This document shows positions 52,366 to 63,200 of a stretch of DNA of 64,000 bases, in pieces (position 1 is the first letter of the stretch; every line of letters starts with the position of its first letter). This stretch comes from Craspedostauros australis. Taxonomy: Eukaryota; Bacillariophyta; Bacillariophyceae; Mastogloiales; Achnanthaceae. The notes beneath the pieces were generated by a model. That model searched no databases. It had not been told where the DNA came from and saw nothing but the letters and a program-made list of their open reading frames with translations. Made by a program: the position numbers and the translations under genes. The DNA lies in NCBI GenBank assembly GCA_026770025.1, contig JAMXDE010000010.1:372001-436000 (forward strand). The letters are read 5' to 3'.

Positions 52366-55362
52366 TCAGACTAAACTACCTCCAGAGCCCACTGCGATGG
52401 CCACCAAACTGTAGATGTAAGTGGCACCATCTGCCCATTCCACCGCGTACCCGTATCCACCCTTCTTCTCCACAGACACTGGGATTGTCTTTTTCTTTTC
52501 GCTTGCCTCGGATGCGCTGTAGAGGCTGATCACGGGAGCGCCAGCAGCACCGCCATCTTTTTGACCCCCTTGCGATGCAGTTGATGATGCGTCGGTGGAC
52601 TTCTCTGTTGTCGCATCTTCCTTAGCGCCCGTCTTCGGGTCACGTGAACGCAGCTCGAAAGGATCGACCTTCTTCTGCACCGCGCCCTTTTCGGAAAATG
52701 CACGCAGCGAAATGTCACCATCCTTGTCCAATGATAGCTGCAGCGAGACGATGTCGAAGGTGTCATCCGTGCCTTCGAACTTCACGAACTGCTGGCTCTC
52801 GGTTTTCTTGTGCGGCAGTTGGAACAGCTCCCGCGCGACAATCTTTGCGAGTTCGCCGAATGCGTCCAGCTCGCGTTGCGCAACGTCTGGGCGTGACAGG
52901 CAGAGCGGTACGCCTGCATCTGTCGCATCGTTGGTGATTTCGGAGATTGGCAACTGGCATATGTTCGTTCGATTGATGTCCAGGTGCTCTGTCCCATCCT
53001 CGAGAAACTCTTTGAACCCCCTGCCGAATGGATAATGCTTCCCACCACCCTCGCACTGAAGCATTGGCAACAGTCAGAACAGGGAGAGCGGCGACCAGTG
53101 GAGCGCGTGCATGTGGGTGCGTACGAGTGGTTGCATCGCGATTATGGATCCATCGAAATGAAAATAGGACTTGGAAAGTTCAGATGGCATACGTGCATGC
53201 ATACATTGATCAATGGAACCCCCGTCAGGAAGTACCGTCGTTCAAAACACACGACTCTGCCATCTTCCTCAACACGCCCGCCAGGATTCCCAGACATACC
53301 AACACATGTGTGTATAACAAGCATGTAACCCAGGCTACGAGCTCGGTGCGAGTAGGCCACTAGTAGAATTCTCGCCCCATTGCACGCACGCACGCAAGTA
53401 AACAAACATCCACACAGGCGGAAAGTATCAAGCTCTCACCTCAAAGTATGACATATTCTCAACCACCGCGATGGTACGGACGCCCAGAGTGGAGAACATT
53501 TCAATTCCCTTCCTCGCATCTGTGACAGCGAGCTTTGATGGCGTCGTCACGCTGACAGCACCACTGAGCTGAAGATCCTGACACACTGCGAGCTGCACGT
53601 CGCCGGTTCCGGGCGGGAGGTCGAGGATGAGGACATCCAGTTCGCCCCAATCAGTGCCCTTCAATCTGCGACAGTTCAAAAATCAAAGGTACGAGTATGA
53701 CGGGGGTGAGTGGCGCGGGGAGCGCAACAGTAGTCAATATCACGTCGCAGCAACCGCAAGCGTAGCGATGAGCGATGCAACATCAATTACGCCATGGTGA
53801 GCTGGATCGCAATTGTCGGAGTAAAAGGGAGAACGTGCAATATCAGGAGAGTGAAACATGCATGCGACCTCGACAAGCAGAAACGAGAACCAAGATGTGC
53901 GCACGCGCTTCCAACACGCAGAATAACACTTACAACTGTGCAACCACCCGACCAGCCATGGGTCCTCTCATGACAGCGGCTTCGCCCGCGGACCCACTTC
54001 CTGGCACACCGCTCTATTAAGTCATACCGGAACAGAAGATAGAAAAATAAATTGTCGACGAGTTGGATTCAGGTGAGAATCAGATATGAGTACTTGCGCG
54101 CCCGTGGGAACGCGGTGGACACATACTCCTCCACACCAAATGCAATGAAGTCTCAAGTCGCTTTCTCATTGCACGCTCTGGTACATCCATCACGATTGCA
54201 TGCCGCATCGATGAGTCTGCCACAACACGCTTCAATCGACATCGCTCTCTCTCGCTCTCTCTGCAATGCATCTTTTGATCGCCAACACAGGACACAACAA
54301 ATGTAAGGCGCTGATCGACCAATCGAAAATGCCGCTTACCTGGGGCGACACGAAACCGAGGGAGAGCATCTTGATCCCCTTGTGCTGGATAGGATACACC
54401 ATGCTCGATCCCAAAGGCGATTGCCGGACGGCAGGATCATCCGGCTGCACCAAGACTGGAAGACTTGGACCGTAGACATCGACATCGAGCAAGCCGACCC
54501 TTCCTCCCATACGAGCCAGTTCGTATGCCAAATTGGCTGCGATGGTGGATTTGCCCACACCACCCTTGCAGCTGTAGACTGCGAGGAAGTGCGAGACGTT
54601 CTTGAGACCAGGGCCCAAGCGTTGTTCGATTTCCTTGTAGCTCTGATCAGAGTCCACCATCCACGGCATGGCCTTTTGAGGTAGAACCTGGACATTGGCT
54701 TTGGCATCGAAGGTGAGCGAGTGTTTGGATATCCATGATTGAATGACTTTGAGGGCTGATTGCTGCACACTCGTTTTGAGATCCTCCAATGATGGATGCA
54801 GCAACGTGGGCACATTCAGCAAAATTTGGACTGTCCCGTCGTCGGAGACGGCCACTCGCCTGCTCAGCCATTTCAATGACTTCAGGTCTTTCCCCAGTTG
54901 CGGATCTTTCACGTCACGGCTGACAGCGGAGTACATGCTTTCCTCCAGCTCCGCAAGTGCCCGGGGAGGAATCTTGACACCCGATCCTGCCATCTTTGTT
55001 GACGAATAGCAGCATCGCTGGCCAAATGAAGGAACCGCCGATATCTTTGATGGCGTGGCGAGCTGCGACTCCGGAAGCGTCGCGACGACCGCAGTTATTG
55101 TTGACCTGGCAAATCTGGATGACGATGGGAGATCCCTACGGAAATGGTTGAGCGATGACCGTGGCCGTGACAGCAATGGGCTCCATTTTACCGTCTGCGC
55201 GCCGCTTTGTTCATCTACACTGCCATCCGACACAGCAGTTGTGCACTGCTCGCGACAACCAACATCTTTGAACGGCGCCAATGATGAAGCGCACCTTGGC
55301 CATTGCCAGTGCGTTCTGATGGCAACTCCAGCCGTGCTCTTCATCTTTGTCATCTTTGCCAT
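52366..55362 (-). CDS. HCF101: HCF101-type Fe-S cluster carrier (DUF59, Mrp P-loop, DUF971), four exons
   Basis: P-loop NTPase that carries 4Fe-4S clusters to target proteins. Exons are 54340-55362, 53934-54013, 53440-53665 and 52366-53055. Introns (326, 268, 384 nt) use donors GTAAGC, GTAAGT and GTGAGA, with phases 0, 2 and 0, giving 672 residues. Order: N-terminal extension (about 120), DUF59/MIP18 module (about 130-230), Walker A CKGGVGKST (about 266), the VMRGPM block in the 80-nt exon 2, Walker B-type LILDLPPGTGDVQL in exon 3, then a C-terminal DUF971 (ISLRAF...ELRSRDPKTG; GGYGYAVEWADG). The three-module order is that of plastid HCF101. The extension (MAKMTKMKSTAGVAIRTHW) is basic without a clear signal peptide, so mitochondrial or cytosolic location is as likely as plastid. 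Splice phases rebuild conserved blocks exactly. Confidence 0.88.
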
Positions 55363-56169
55363 CCTCGCAATGGTCGCAATAGTCGCGATGTTGCTGATGC
55401 TGGTGTTGATTCTGATGCAGTGCGGTTCTGTTGAACGTGCTATATCATCGAATTCCAGTGCGGTGCGAATGTTGTGCTGGTAGCTCGTATTGTTGCAGTT
55501 ACAACTGTCACGTTGCAGGCAAAAACATACAATTCGAACGACATGCGACTACTTCTCTCGTTGTGCTTCGTCGGTTGTGGTGGGTGAGTAGTCGTATGTT
55601 CCAGCAACGAAGAAGATGCGGACGGAGGGAAACAGAGACGCGATCTTTGGTGATGTGATGGGTCGTGGTGGTCAAGCACCCCTGACGTCAGCCAAACAGG
55701 ATCGCTGACACCTGGGAAACAACGACACGATGCAACATGGTATTTCGTGTAAATTAATAAATTCCTGTTAAAATGCCAAAGCGACTCATGTTGTGCACAT
55801 CAAATCTATGTATGTCACGACGATACTACTTACAGTTCGTGAAATGAACGTAATATGTAGTCAATGATGGTATCACAGCATTCCCTGATGAACGAAATGG
55901 AGATCCGCCGATGGCTTGCTGACGAGCAACAACCACAGCAGCCCCTCCTGTTGATGCGATCTTGGGATGGTATTGTCCGGTTCTTCCGATCGTGCTTGTG
56001 CCAGATCTGTCTACGATTACACCGCCGTCCCCACGTTCTCAGAAACGTCCCCGAATCAGTAACGATCGTTCTCGCGGCAGCAACCCAACAAAGCATTACA
56101 TACGACACTGCATGAACTAGAGTATTCCATTGTCCTCCATCGACCTCCCATTCCAACAACTGAATCACC
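55363..56169. other. Divergent intergenic, HCF101-type and RRF genes
   Basis: Upstream of both genes, about 0.8 kb. No gene, RNA or repeat recognised. The minus-strand ORF at 55830-56426 overlaps the RRF coding region and is a shadow. Confidence 0.5.
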
Positions 56170-56862
56170 ATGAAGCTCTCCAGTGTCATCATCTGCCTCT
56201 CAATGGCATCCGCCGTCGCGGCATTCGCACCAAGCGCACCATCCACCGCGTTCATCGGAGCCCACCGCGTCACCAACTGCGTCGGCTCACAATTGTTCGC
56301 CGAGAGCGTCGACGAGGTGACCATGGATTCTGACGAGCGCATGGGCAAGTCAGTTGACTCCGTCAAGGTCAACCTCAACACCATCCGCACAGGACGTGCA
56401 TCCGCCTCGATGCTCGACAGAGTCAAGGTCGATTACTACGGCGCCCCGACCCCGCTCAACCAGATGGCCTCCATCGCCGTACCATCCGCGCAGCAGCTCT
56501 CCATCGATCCGTACGACAAGTCCGTCATCGGTGACATCGAACGTGCCCTCGTCGAGTCCGACCTCGGCCTCACCCCGCAGAATGATGGCTCCCTCATCCG
56601 CCTCAACATCCCCGCGCTCACGGAGGAGAGAAGAAAGGAGATGCTCAAGCAGTGCAAGGCCATCGGCGAGGACGGCAAGGTCGCCATTCGCAACATCCGA
56701 CGGGATGGCGTGGACAGCATCAAGAAGATGGAGAAGAAAGGTGATATCGGCGAGGACGAGATGAAGGACGGCCTCGACAGCATGCAGAAAATGACCGACA
56801 GCAAGACCAAGGAGATCGATACGATCGTGTCCTCCAAGGAGAAGGAAGTCATGACGGTCTAG
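56170..56862 (+). CDS. Plastid ribosome recycling factor
   Basis: 230 residues. The factor splits post-termination ribosomes with EF-G. The start MKLSSVIICLSMASAVAAFAP is a signal peptide ending in the Ala-Phe-Ala-Pro junction of diatom plastid proteins, followed by a short transit region to about 45. The mature part is about 185 residues, the bacterial length, and has the RRF blocks VNLNTIRTGRAS(A)SMLD, YYGAPTPLNQMA, the IPALTEERRKEMLK domain boundary and the GEDGKVAIRNIRRD helix. No introns. It lies head to head with the HCF101-type gene and end to end with the P450. Identity and plastid targeting are both clear. Confidence 0.95.
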   Translation: MKLSSVIICLSMASAVAAFAPSAPSTAFIGAHRVTNCVGSQLFAESVDEVTMDSDERMGKSVDSVKVNLNTIRTGRASASMLDRVKVDYYGAPTPLNQMASIAVPSAQQLSIDPYDKSVIGDIERALVESDLGLTPQNDGSLIRLNIPALTEERRKEMLKQCKAIGEDGKVAIRNIRRDGVDSIKKMEKKGDIGEDEMKDGLDSMQKMTDSKTKEIDTIVSSKEKEVMTV

Positions 56863-57636
56863 ACGGCTGCTCGGCGTATTGGTCCTTTCTGGGTAGGAGT
56901 ATGTACACTTAGTGGGCGCGCTACATGTGTGTGCTGCGTGCGCAGATCTTGTAATCCGGAGGCTGCATCCAAGCCCACAGTCGATGCTTTCTCTCCATTT
57001 AGTGGTCAATTGCTGCTCTGCTCGACGCGATTGTGGATGATGTGCATCTCGATCTGCATCGATGCGGCTTCCTTGACGCTTGCGGCATCCAAGCGCACCA
57101 TGCATACTAGAGTACGCCAGATTATCCAACACAGACCTGCTGCAACAAGGCAGAGCGACGGCAGAGCATACTTGAACAGCAATTGCTCTCAGAACGACAG
57201 ATAATAGAGCAGTCATCTTAACCATTTCCATGTTTCTCGCGATCAATCAGTGGCTGCACCAACGTAGCATTTGAATGGACACGTCTTGCCTGTTGCTCGA
57301 TGCTTTGACTTGGTCTCGATTCGTACCATACGAGGACAGAGTGCGAGTAGACCACGCCAAATCAGGGCATGGATCGTACAGGATGCCCCCCGAAGGCTGG
57401 CGTGCGCATCATACTCTGCTGAGTAGCATTGTGCATTCAAATTTGAATAGAGTACTATAATATATGTACGTGTATCATCATTAAATGCGTACAGCAAGAC
57501 GTCCCGGAATATGGATGCACTCTACCATGGCCTGCTATTCCACAGCACGGCATCATCGATACAGTGCCCGCATTGATCTCAACGCGGTCACAAATAAAGT
57601 CGACATTCCGCACATGCGCATCCATTCTTCAGTGTT
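56863..57636. other. Convergent intergenic
   Basis: 3' flanks of the RRF and P450 genes. No gene recognised; some A/T-rich sequence near 57440-57485. Confidence 0.5.
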
Positions 57637-59091
57637 TCAAGCCTTGGCTCTCTTGACAAGGAGCTTCGCACCGCTGTACTTAAAAGTCAAGAAGAACTCC
57701 AACTTGCCTTCTTCCGCGACTTCGAATTCGTACTTGGATAGGATGCTGGGCAGCACGGAGTACATCTCGGCACTTGCCAAGGACTGGCCAGGGCATTTGC
57801 GTATCCCCAAAGAGAATGTCAGGATGCTCTTCAGCATCTCGTCGGTTGGATTTTCCCACCGACTTGGCTTGAACTGCTGAGCATCGTGGAACACCTTTTC
57901 GTCTCTGTGGCTCATGATGTGAGGGAGGAACACGGTGGCGCCCTTCGGTACCTTCACGTTACGGTGAGAGTCTTCATCCATGAAGATGAAATCACGATCC
58001 AGCATACGGACAGGGCCCATCGCAGCGACCGGGACCAATCGCTTGGATTCAGCTATCACGCGTTTCATGTGATCAGCGGATTGCACCGCATCGCCGTGCA
58101 ACAGCGATTGTTGCAGTTCGTCCATCTCTTTCGGATGTTGGGCCAGCAAGACCAAGGTGTTGGAAAGCGTGTACCCGGTCGTGTCAAAGCCGGCGACCAG
58201 GAACAAGATAATTTCTGAGATCTTCGCCTTCTCGGACAGATCATGCGCCCCGCTCTCGATCGCCTTGATCACCGTGTTGCGCTCCGACTTGCTGGGGTTG
58301 GCGCGATAGGATTTCAGGATCTTCTTCGCCATCTTATGCAGGACGGCACTGCACCGGTGCGCTGCCCAGACTTCCGGGATCATCCAGCTGAACGCCCTAC
58401 GGAACGGGTTGAGGGCCTGGCAGAAGGTGAATTCGTGCGCAGACACCTTGAGGTTCGAGGTGAACATGAAGAATTCCTCGTCCGTTGATTCGTACTCGAA
58501 GGCAGCTTCCATGATGGATCTGAACACGACCTTCGGCAACTCAATCGATGGATCGAAGGTCGCGTTGGTGCCCGCCAGTTTTTCGAGGAAGTTCGATTCC
58601 CATTCCTTGGCGTACTTGGTGCAGATGTCATTCATCCGATTGATCTCTGAAGAAGAAAAGGAGTACGAGGCAGCCTTCCTCAATTGCTTCCAATGGGGGT
58701 CCTTGGTCGTTCGACTGAAAGCGGATGCGTGGCCTGTGATGTTATCAAAGACCGAGTACATGCTCATCGGCTTGTCTGAATTCTTATCGAGAAGGATCTC
58801 GCGCTGATCCTTCGCCGCGCCGACGACGTAGATGCCGCCTGGGACCGGGATGTCGTGTTGGAAGACGGACGATCCCAACGACTCTCGAAGGTCGAGGTGC
58901 CATTGCGGCGACGAAGGCGATGCCATCATCTTGACGGTCTGCCGGATTCCGTCGGAGCATCTTACAGGAGCATCCTTGGCAGGTGGTCTGTCGCGAACGA
59001 ACACAGCCCACACCAAGTAGATCGTCAGTGGGAGAAGAATCCAGATGGCGTTATCGCCGGTAATCGCTGTTACTGCATCAGTGTTCAACAT
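57637..59091 (-). CDS. Cytochrome P450 monooxygenase
   Basis: 484 residues from ATG at 59091 (MLNTDAV); the frame runs a little further upstream but only through a GTACGAG-type repeat without an ATG. An N-terminal membrane anchor covers about 12-32 (IWILLPLTIYLVWAVFV). The I-helix oxygen-binding motif is AGFDTT (about 299-304), the K-helix ExxR is ESKRL (about 345), and the heme loop is FSLGIRKCPGQ (Cys about 432), all intact. Length is normal for a microsomal P450. The region between the K-helix and the heme loop (FLPHIMSHRDEKVFHDAQQFKPSRW) is typical of clan 4/CYP97-like or clan 3 enzymes; I cannot assign the clan or substrate. No introns. Likely an ER-bound oxygenase. Confidence 0.93.
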   Translation of the reverse strand: MLNTDAVTAITGDNAIWILLPLTIYLVWAVFVRDRPPAKDAPVRCSDGIRQTVKMMASPSSPQWHLDLRESLGSSVFQHDIPVPGGIYVVGAAKDQREILLDKNSDKPMSMYSVFDNITGHASAFSRTTKDPHWKQLRKAASYSFSSSEINRMNDICTKYAKEWESNFLEKLAGTNATFDPSIELPKVVFRSIMEAAFEYESTDEEFFMFTSNLKVSAHEFTFCQALNPFRRAFSWMIPEVWAAHRCSAVLHKMAKKILKSYRANPSKSERNTVIKAIESGAHDLSEKAKISEIILFLVAGFDTTGYTLSNTLVLLAQHPKEMDELQQSLLHGDAVQSADHMKRVIAESKRLVPVAAMGPVRMLDRDFIFMDEDSHRNVKVPKGATVFLPHIMSHRDEKVFHDAQQFKPSRWENPTDEMLKSILTFSLGIRKCPGQSLASAEMYSVLPSILSKYEFEVAEEGKLEFFLTFKYSGAKLLVKRAKA

Positions 59092-60201
59092 GATGTATGC
59101 AAGACGAGGACAAAGTACGAGTACGAGTACAAGTACGAGCAAAGAAGAAGGTTGTCAGTGTGAATACTCGTTTGCACCGGTGATGATCACATTCGCATGG
59201 AGTAGAGAGCTGCAGCACGTTGATGACTCCTTCACCGCCGCATTCGAAAATTGTGGTTGCCTCCGCTGTAACCACAGGTCGACACTCTTGAACGGCATGG
59301 ATTCGTTGCTCCACTGTCATTTCACTGTCGCTGTCACGCCGCTCTTGGTGATGTTGGTGTCATTCCCGCCGGTTCTCTGCCTACAACAACGGTGTAGTTG
59401 ATATAATCTAAGAAGCGCCAGCAGCACAGATAGGCTCGATGCTCAGTGCGGGAATGGAGAACATGACAATGCGGAACAACCTGGGTCTTTTCGCGCGCAG
59501 AACCTCGTATCTGGAGTTCGACACTTCAGGGCAAAACGCGCCAACTTTGGGCAGAAAAAGTCCCTCACAACTTGAAGGCAAAGACAAAAGCAAACCAGAG
59601 CACGTACGTGTATGAGCTCTGACACATACTCTTGGCGGACGAAGAGATAATAGGTTTGAGTGACCGTGCGTCGGTAACATATGCATATTTGCATGATGGA
59701 TGGGTGTGATCGCATCAACAGCATCTGCAATTTCTTCTTCTCTGTGGAGAGATGGGTGGAGAGAGAGATGAACCCATCACAACATACGACCCGGGTTCAA
59801 CAGGATCGATGGATATTCCCCGATGATTCCAAATTGCTGCCTCTTAAACTTCACTCATCGATAGCCCTATATGTGAGGACCCTACACAACCCTCAAGACC
59901 CCCCCTATCTCCTTTAGTTCAGAAGTTATTTTAATTTTAGTTTTGAGGTAAGGCTACAACTAATTTGGAGGCGACGTACAGACGTCACTGTTTTGATACT
60001 TTTGAGCGTGGATTTCGGGAAAGATTGGGGTTCCCGTTCGACAATCAGTGTTTGAAAAAGTGGGAAGCTAGTCCAACACGACATGTCATTGTCCGTTGCA
60101 GAATTGGCGCCCATGGTTTCCACGACTTGCTCGGCTTCCGGAACAGCGGTGCGCTGCTCATTTGATGTTGCCTGGTGGTGGCATCCCGAACCCCAAGCCC
60201 C
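59092..60201. other. P450 upstream region
   Basis: No gene recognised. Just upstream of the P450 start is a GTACGAGTACGAGTACAAG-type repeat with two overlapping TACGAGTA octamers (59116-59123, 59122-59129). ORFs around 59408-60165 have no domain. Confidence 0.5.
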
Positions 60202-60270
60202 CTAACCCTAACCTAACCCCAGTACTAACCCCAACCTAACCCTAGTACTAACCCTAACCTAACCCTAGTA
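60202..60270 (+). repeat. Telomere-like minisatellite, three 23-bp units
   Basis: Three tandem 23-bp units, each made of CCCTAA-type telomeric hexamers ending in AGTA. Units run 60202-60224, 60225-60247 and 60248-60270 with one or two substitutions; a partial fourth begins at 60271. Shorter CCCTAA-like sequence flanks it on the left. The exact periodicity is read directly; a telomeric origin is inferred. Confidence 0.85.
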
Positions 60271-63200
60271 CTAACGTTAACGTTATTTTCCTTCATTTCA
60301 ATTCGCTGTACCCATGCCTTGTGACGACGGAAACATCATCGCGACACTGACGTGGAACCCTTTGCACCAATCATGTTTCATGGGTTATCAGCCTATATTC
60401 GTATGGTCCGCGGCCAGACGTTATATCTGATGCATAGGAGTGCCAAACGAGACGACGGCATCGTTTCCATTTCCGTTCGTTTCCGTGGCGCAGCATTTCA
60501 GTTCGCAGTGTGGTTGCCGCAAACGGGGACAACACACCTTTGATTCAACCAACGACACTGCACACCAATGCGCCCAGAATGTGTCCATGAAGGATTGGTG
60601 GAAGACTGCAGCACATTATTCCAGATCTGTATGTTGTTACTGTAACAATGGCTTGGTTGCATCTACCTGGTATTGTGGTACACTAAATAATTGTAATAGG
60701 TACGTATCGTAGGAAATGCCTTTGCTGTTCCGATCCGCTTGACGCTTATTTTCTTGCTTGAAGTCATTTTCCCAACAGGTTGTCAATGTTGCCCTCTCCT
60801 TTCTCCTCTGAGGCGCCCGATGGAGGTTCGTCGGCATTGTTCCCGACATATGGTACCATGTGGCACCATGTCCATCACGCGAGTTGGTAGAACTGTCGGG
60901 GTCGTAGAGTACTTGTCTATGTAGACGCGCTTGTAGGACGCCGATCAAACTGGCATGGGCCACGACTTGCTTGTCCAGGCACGCAGAGTAGCATTCCGAA
61001 TTCGACCATGTCGTACACACACGTCCCTGTGTGCATGTTGCAAAGAGGTGATACATGCGGATTTCTGATAGATACCAAGCCAAGGGGAAGTTTCGACGCC
61101 AGCACGAAAAGGGAGCTGGAAGGATGGAAAGCGGCTCCTGAAGTGCGAATTGCGTGAGAGAGAGAGAGAGAGAGAAAGTAGAGATGAGGATGACGGTTGC
61201 CACATGGTTCCTATCATCCTCTTAGCGCGTTCTCGTCAACTTCGGGCTTTGCTTCATTCGCGTGTTAGGGGGAAATCGAGGGACTGGTTTTCGCAGCTCG
61301 CAATGGCGATGTACCTTGCCTCCGTTCGCCTCTCTCTGTTTCGTCATATGGTGTGTCATCAGGAAACCTCTCCAGGGTGGGTTGCAGGATGCATCTTCGT
61401 GCTGATCTGCGTGGAAAGTCTGGGTCTGTGAGGGGAGGTCCTGTTGAATCGCAGAGATGATGACATTCTTTCCATCTCTGATGGAAACGGTCGCCGTAGC
61501 CGCTGCACGAACCTACAGTTGAGGGCGTGCTGACACGGAGTTGGTTGTGTCGTTCGTGTTGTAGATGTCGACTTTGCTTCCCACTGGTGTCGAGAGATGA
61601 CAAGTGCTGATGTACCAGACTGATACCTCACTCAAGGATGAGTGTAGAAGCTGTTCGTTGTCTCTGGCTCTCTCGTTGTCACCCTTGTGTGCGACACCAT
61701 TGGAGAGCTGCACCTTCGTCTCCTTCCAACATGCACGCGAGCGACATCGGCTGGGCTGTTTGTGTGGTGTTGTTCCACGAGGCTTTCGCCCACGGAGCAG
61801 CGAATTGGCGGGTTGCAGTGGCCCCCAATTGATATCACTGAGAGATTCTGGAGACAAAATTTGGGTGCATATGTCTTCGGTTCAACTGGATACTTTGTCT
61901 TCGAATTTAGGAATTCCCCCTCACCTTGACGTATTTCAAGCGATATGATTGGCTAAGGGCCTTGTCTGCCGTTACGAGTAACTGCTCGCATCCATCCAAT
62001 CTCAGATCAGGGCTGGCTATCCCAACCAATCGATTTTCCCCCCTGACAAACAGGCACATCGAACATGGCAGATTCTCTGGTCATGAGCTTCCACGTTGAC
62101 AGATACAGTTGAGATTCAATGAGGGACAGACTATTACCGAACACGGTATCAACCCGATGGGAGAAATTCTTGTTTTGGCGCGGAATCTTCCGACTTGATT
62201 GACCACCAAATCTTTTCTCCTCCTTTCTCTCCTCCATTCACGAATCCGTCATGACTCAAACCTGACCAACCTGACTCACACCCCACCTGGGAACTATATG
62301 CTCTTCAGATCCTCCTTACTACAACATACCTCGATTCCTTCATGCTGATGACCACCACACTACCACCGTGGTCTCAACATGCGTATCCAACTTGCTTCAA
62401 CTCAAGCAATGGAATCCGAGGGTCAGCTTCAGCCACAGCCACTGCTTCATGACCGTCACCACCGATCGTCATGACCTACACTGCAGTGTAACTACATGTG
62501 CGGAGAGCAAGTACTGTATTGATTGTCTACTCTGTTGCACTGAATCAAGTGCATCAGTGCAGGGTCTCGCCAAGTTGTGTGGCATCGTTTCTTCACCCTA
62601 CTAACACCAATAAGCTAACTCATAATAACAGACAAGGATTAGCTACAAAGCACTCTACTTCTCATCGTTACAAGTTACAACTCTTCAATCAGTACACCTC
62701 TCTTGAACTGCATCACACGGCTAACCCGAAGCCAGCAGATTCACGAGGCATTCTCCACCGATTCGCGACGCCTACGCCCGAATCCTAACTTGTTTCCATC
62801 ATTTACCAGCGTTGTTCAGAGAACAAGTCCGTGCATCAAAGATGGGTTTTATTTCTATACTTACCTGTGAATGATCCTGTCGATGCAGGTAGTGCTGTCA
62901 CCATCAACTCAACTGTCGACGTCTCACGATGCAATGGGCCGCGTCGATACCGCGAACGGATACGGTCCCAAACTTTGGCGCGGAGTGGATCGGTTGTCGT
63001 CGATGTGGGTGTCTCACTGCCACTGCCGATGCTGTTGCAAACGTACACGCCTCCGCACGTAGCGACAGAAGGGATGCGATGCCGAGGGAGAAACATAAAT
63101 CACAGTGCATTAGTAGGTATGTTGCGGTGGCAGTTGGATATGCGATCGCTTTGGTGCTGTGCATCGCAACCGGCCGTGTTTCTTTTCATTTGCTTGCTGC

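Noticed and set aside
61513..61857. Minus-strand ORF that looked like a transposon gag piece
   Set aside because: No zinc knuckle, capsid or integrase motif could be found; left as unexplained sequence.
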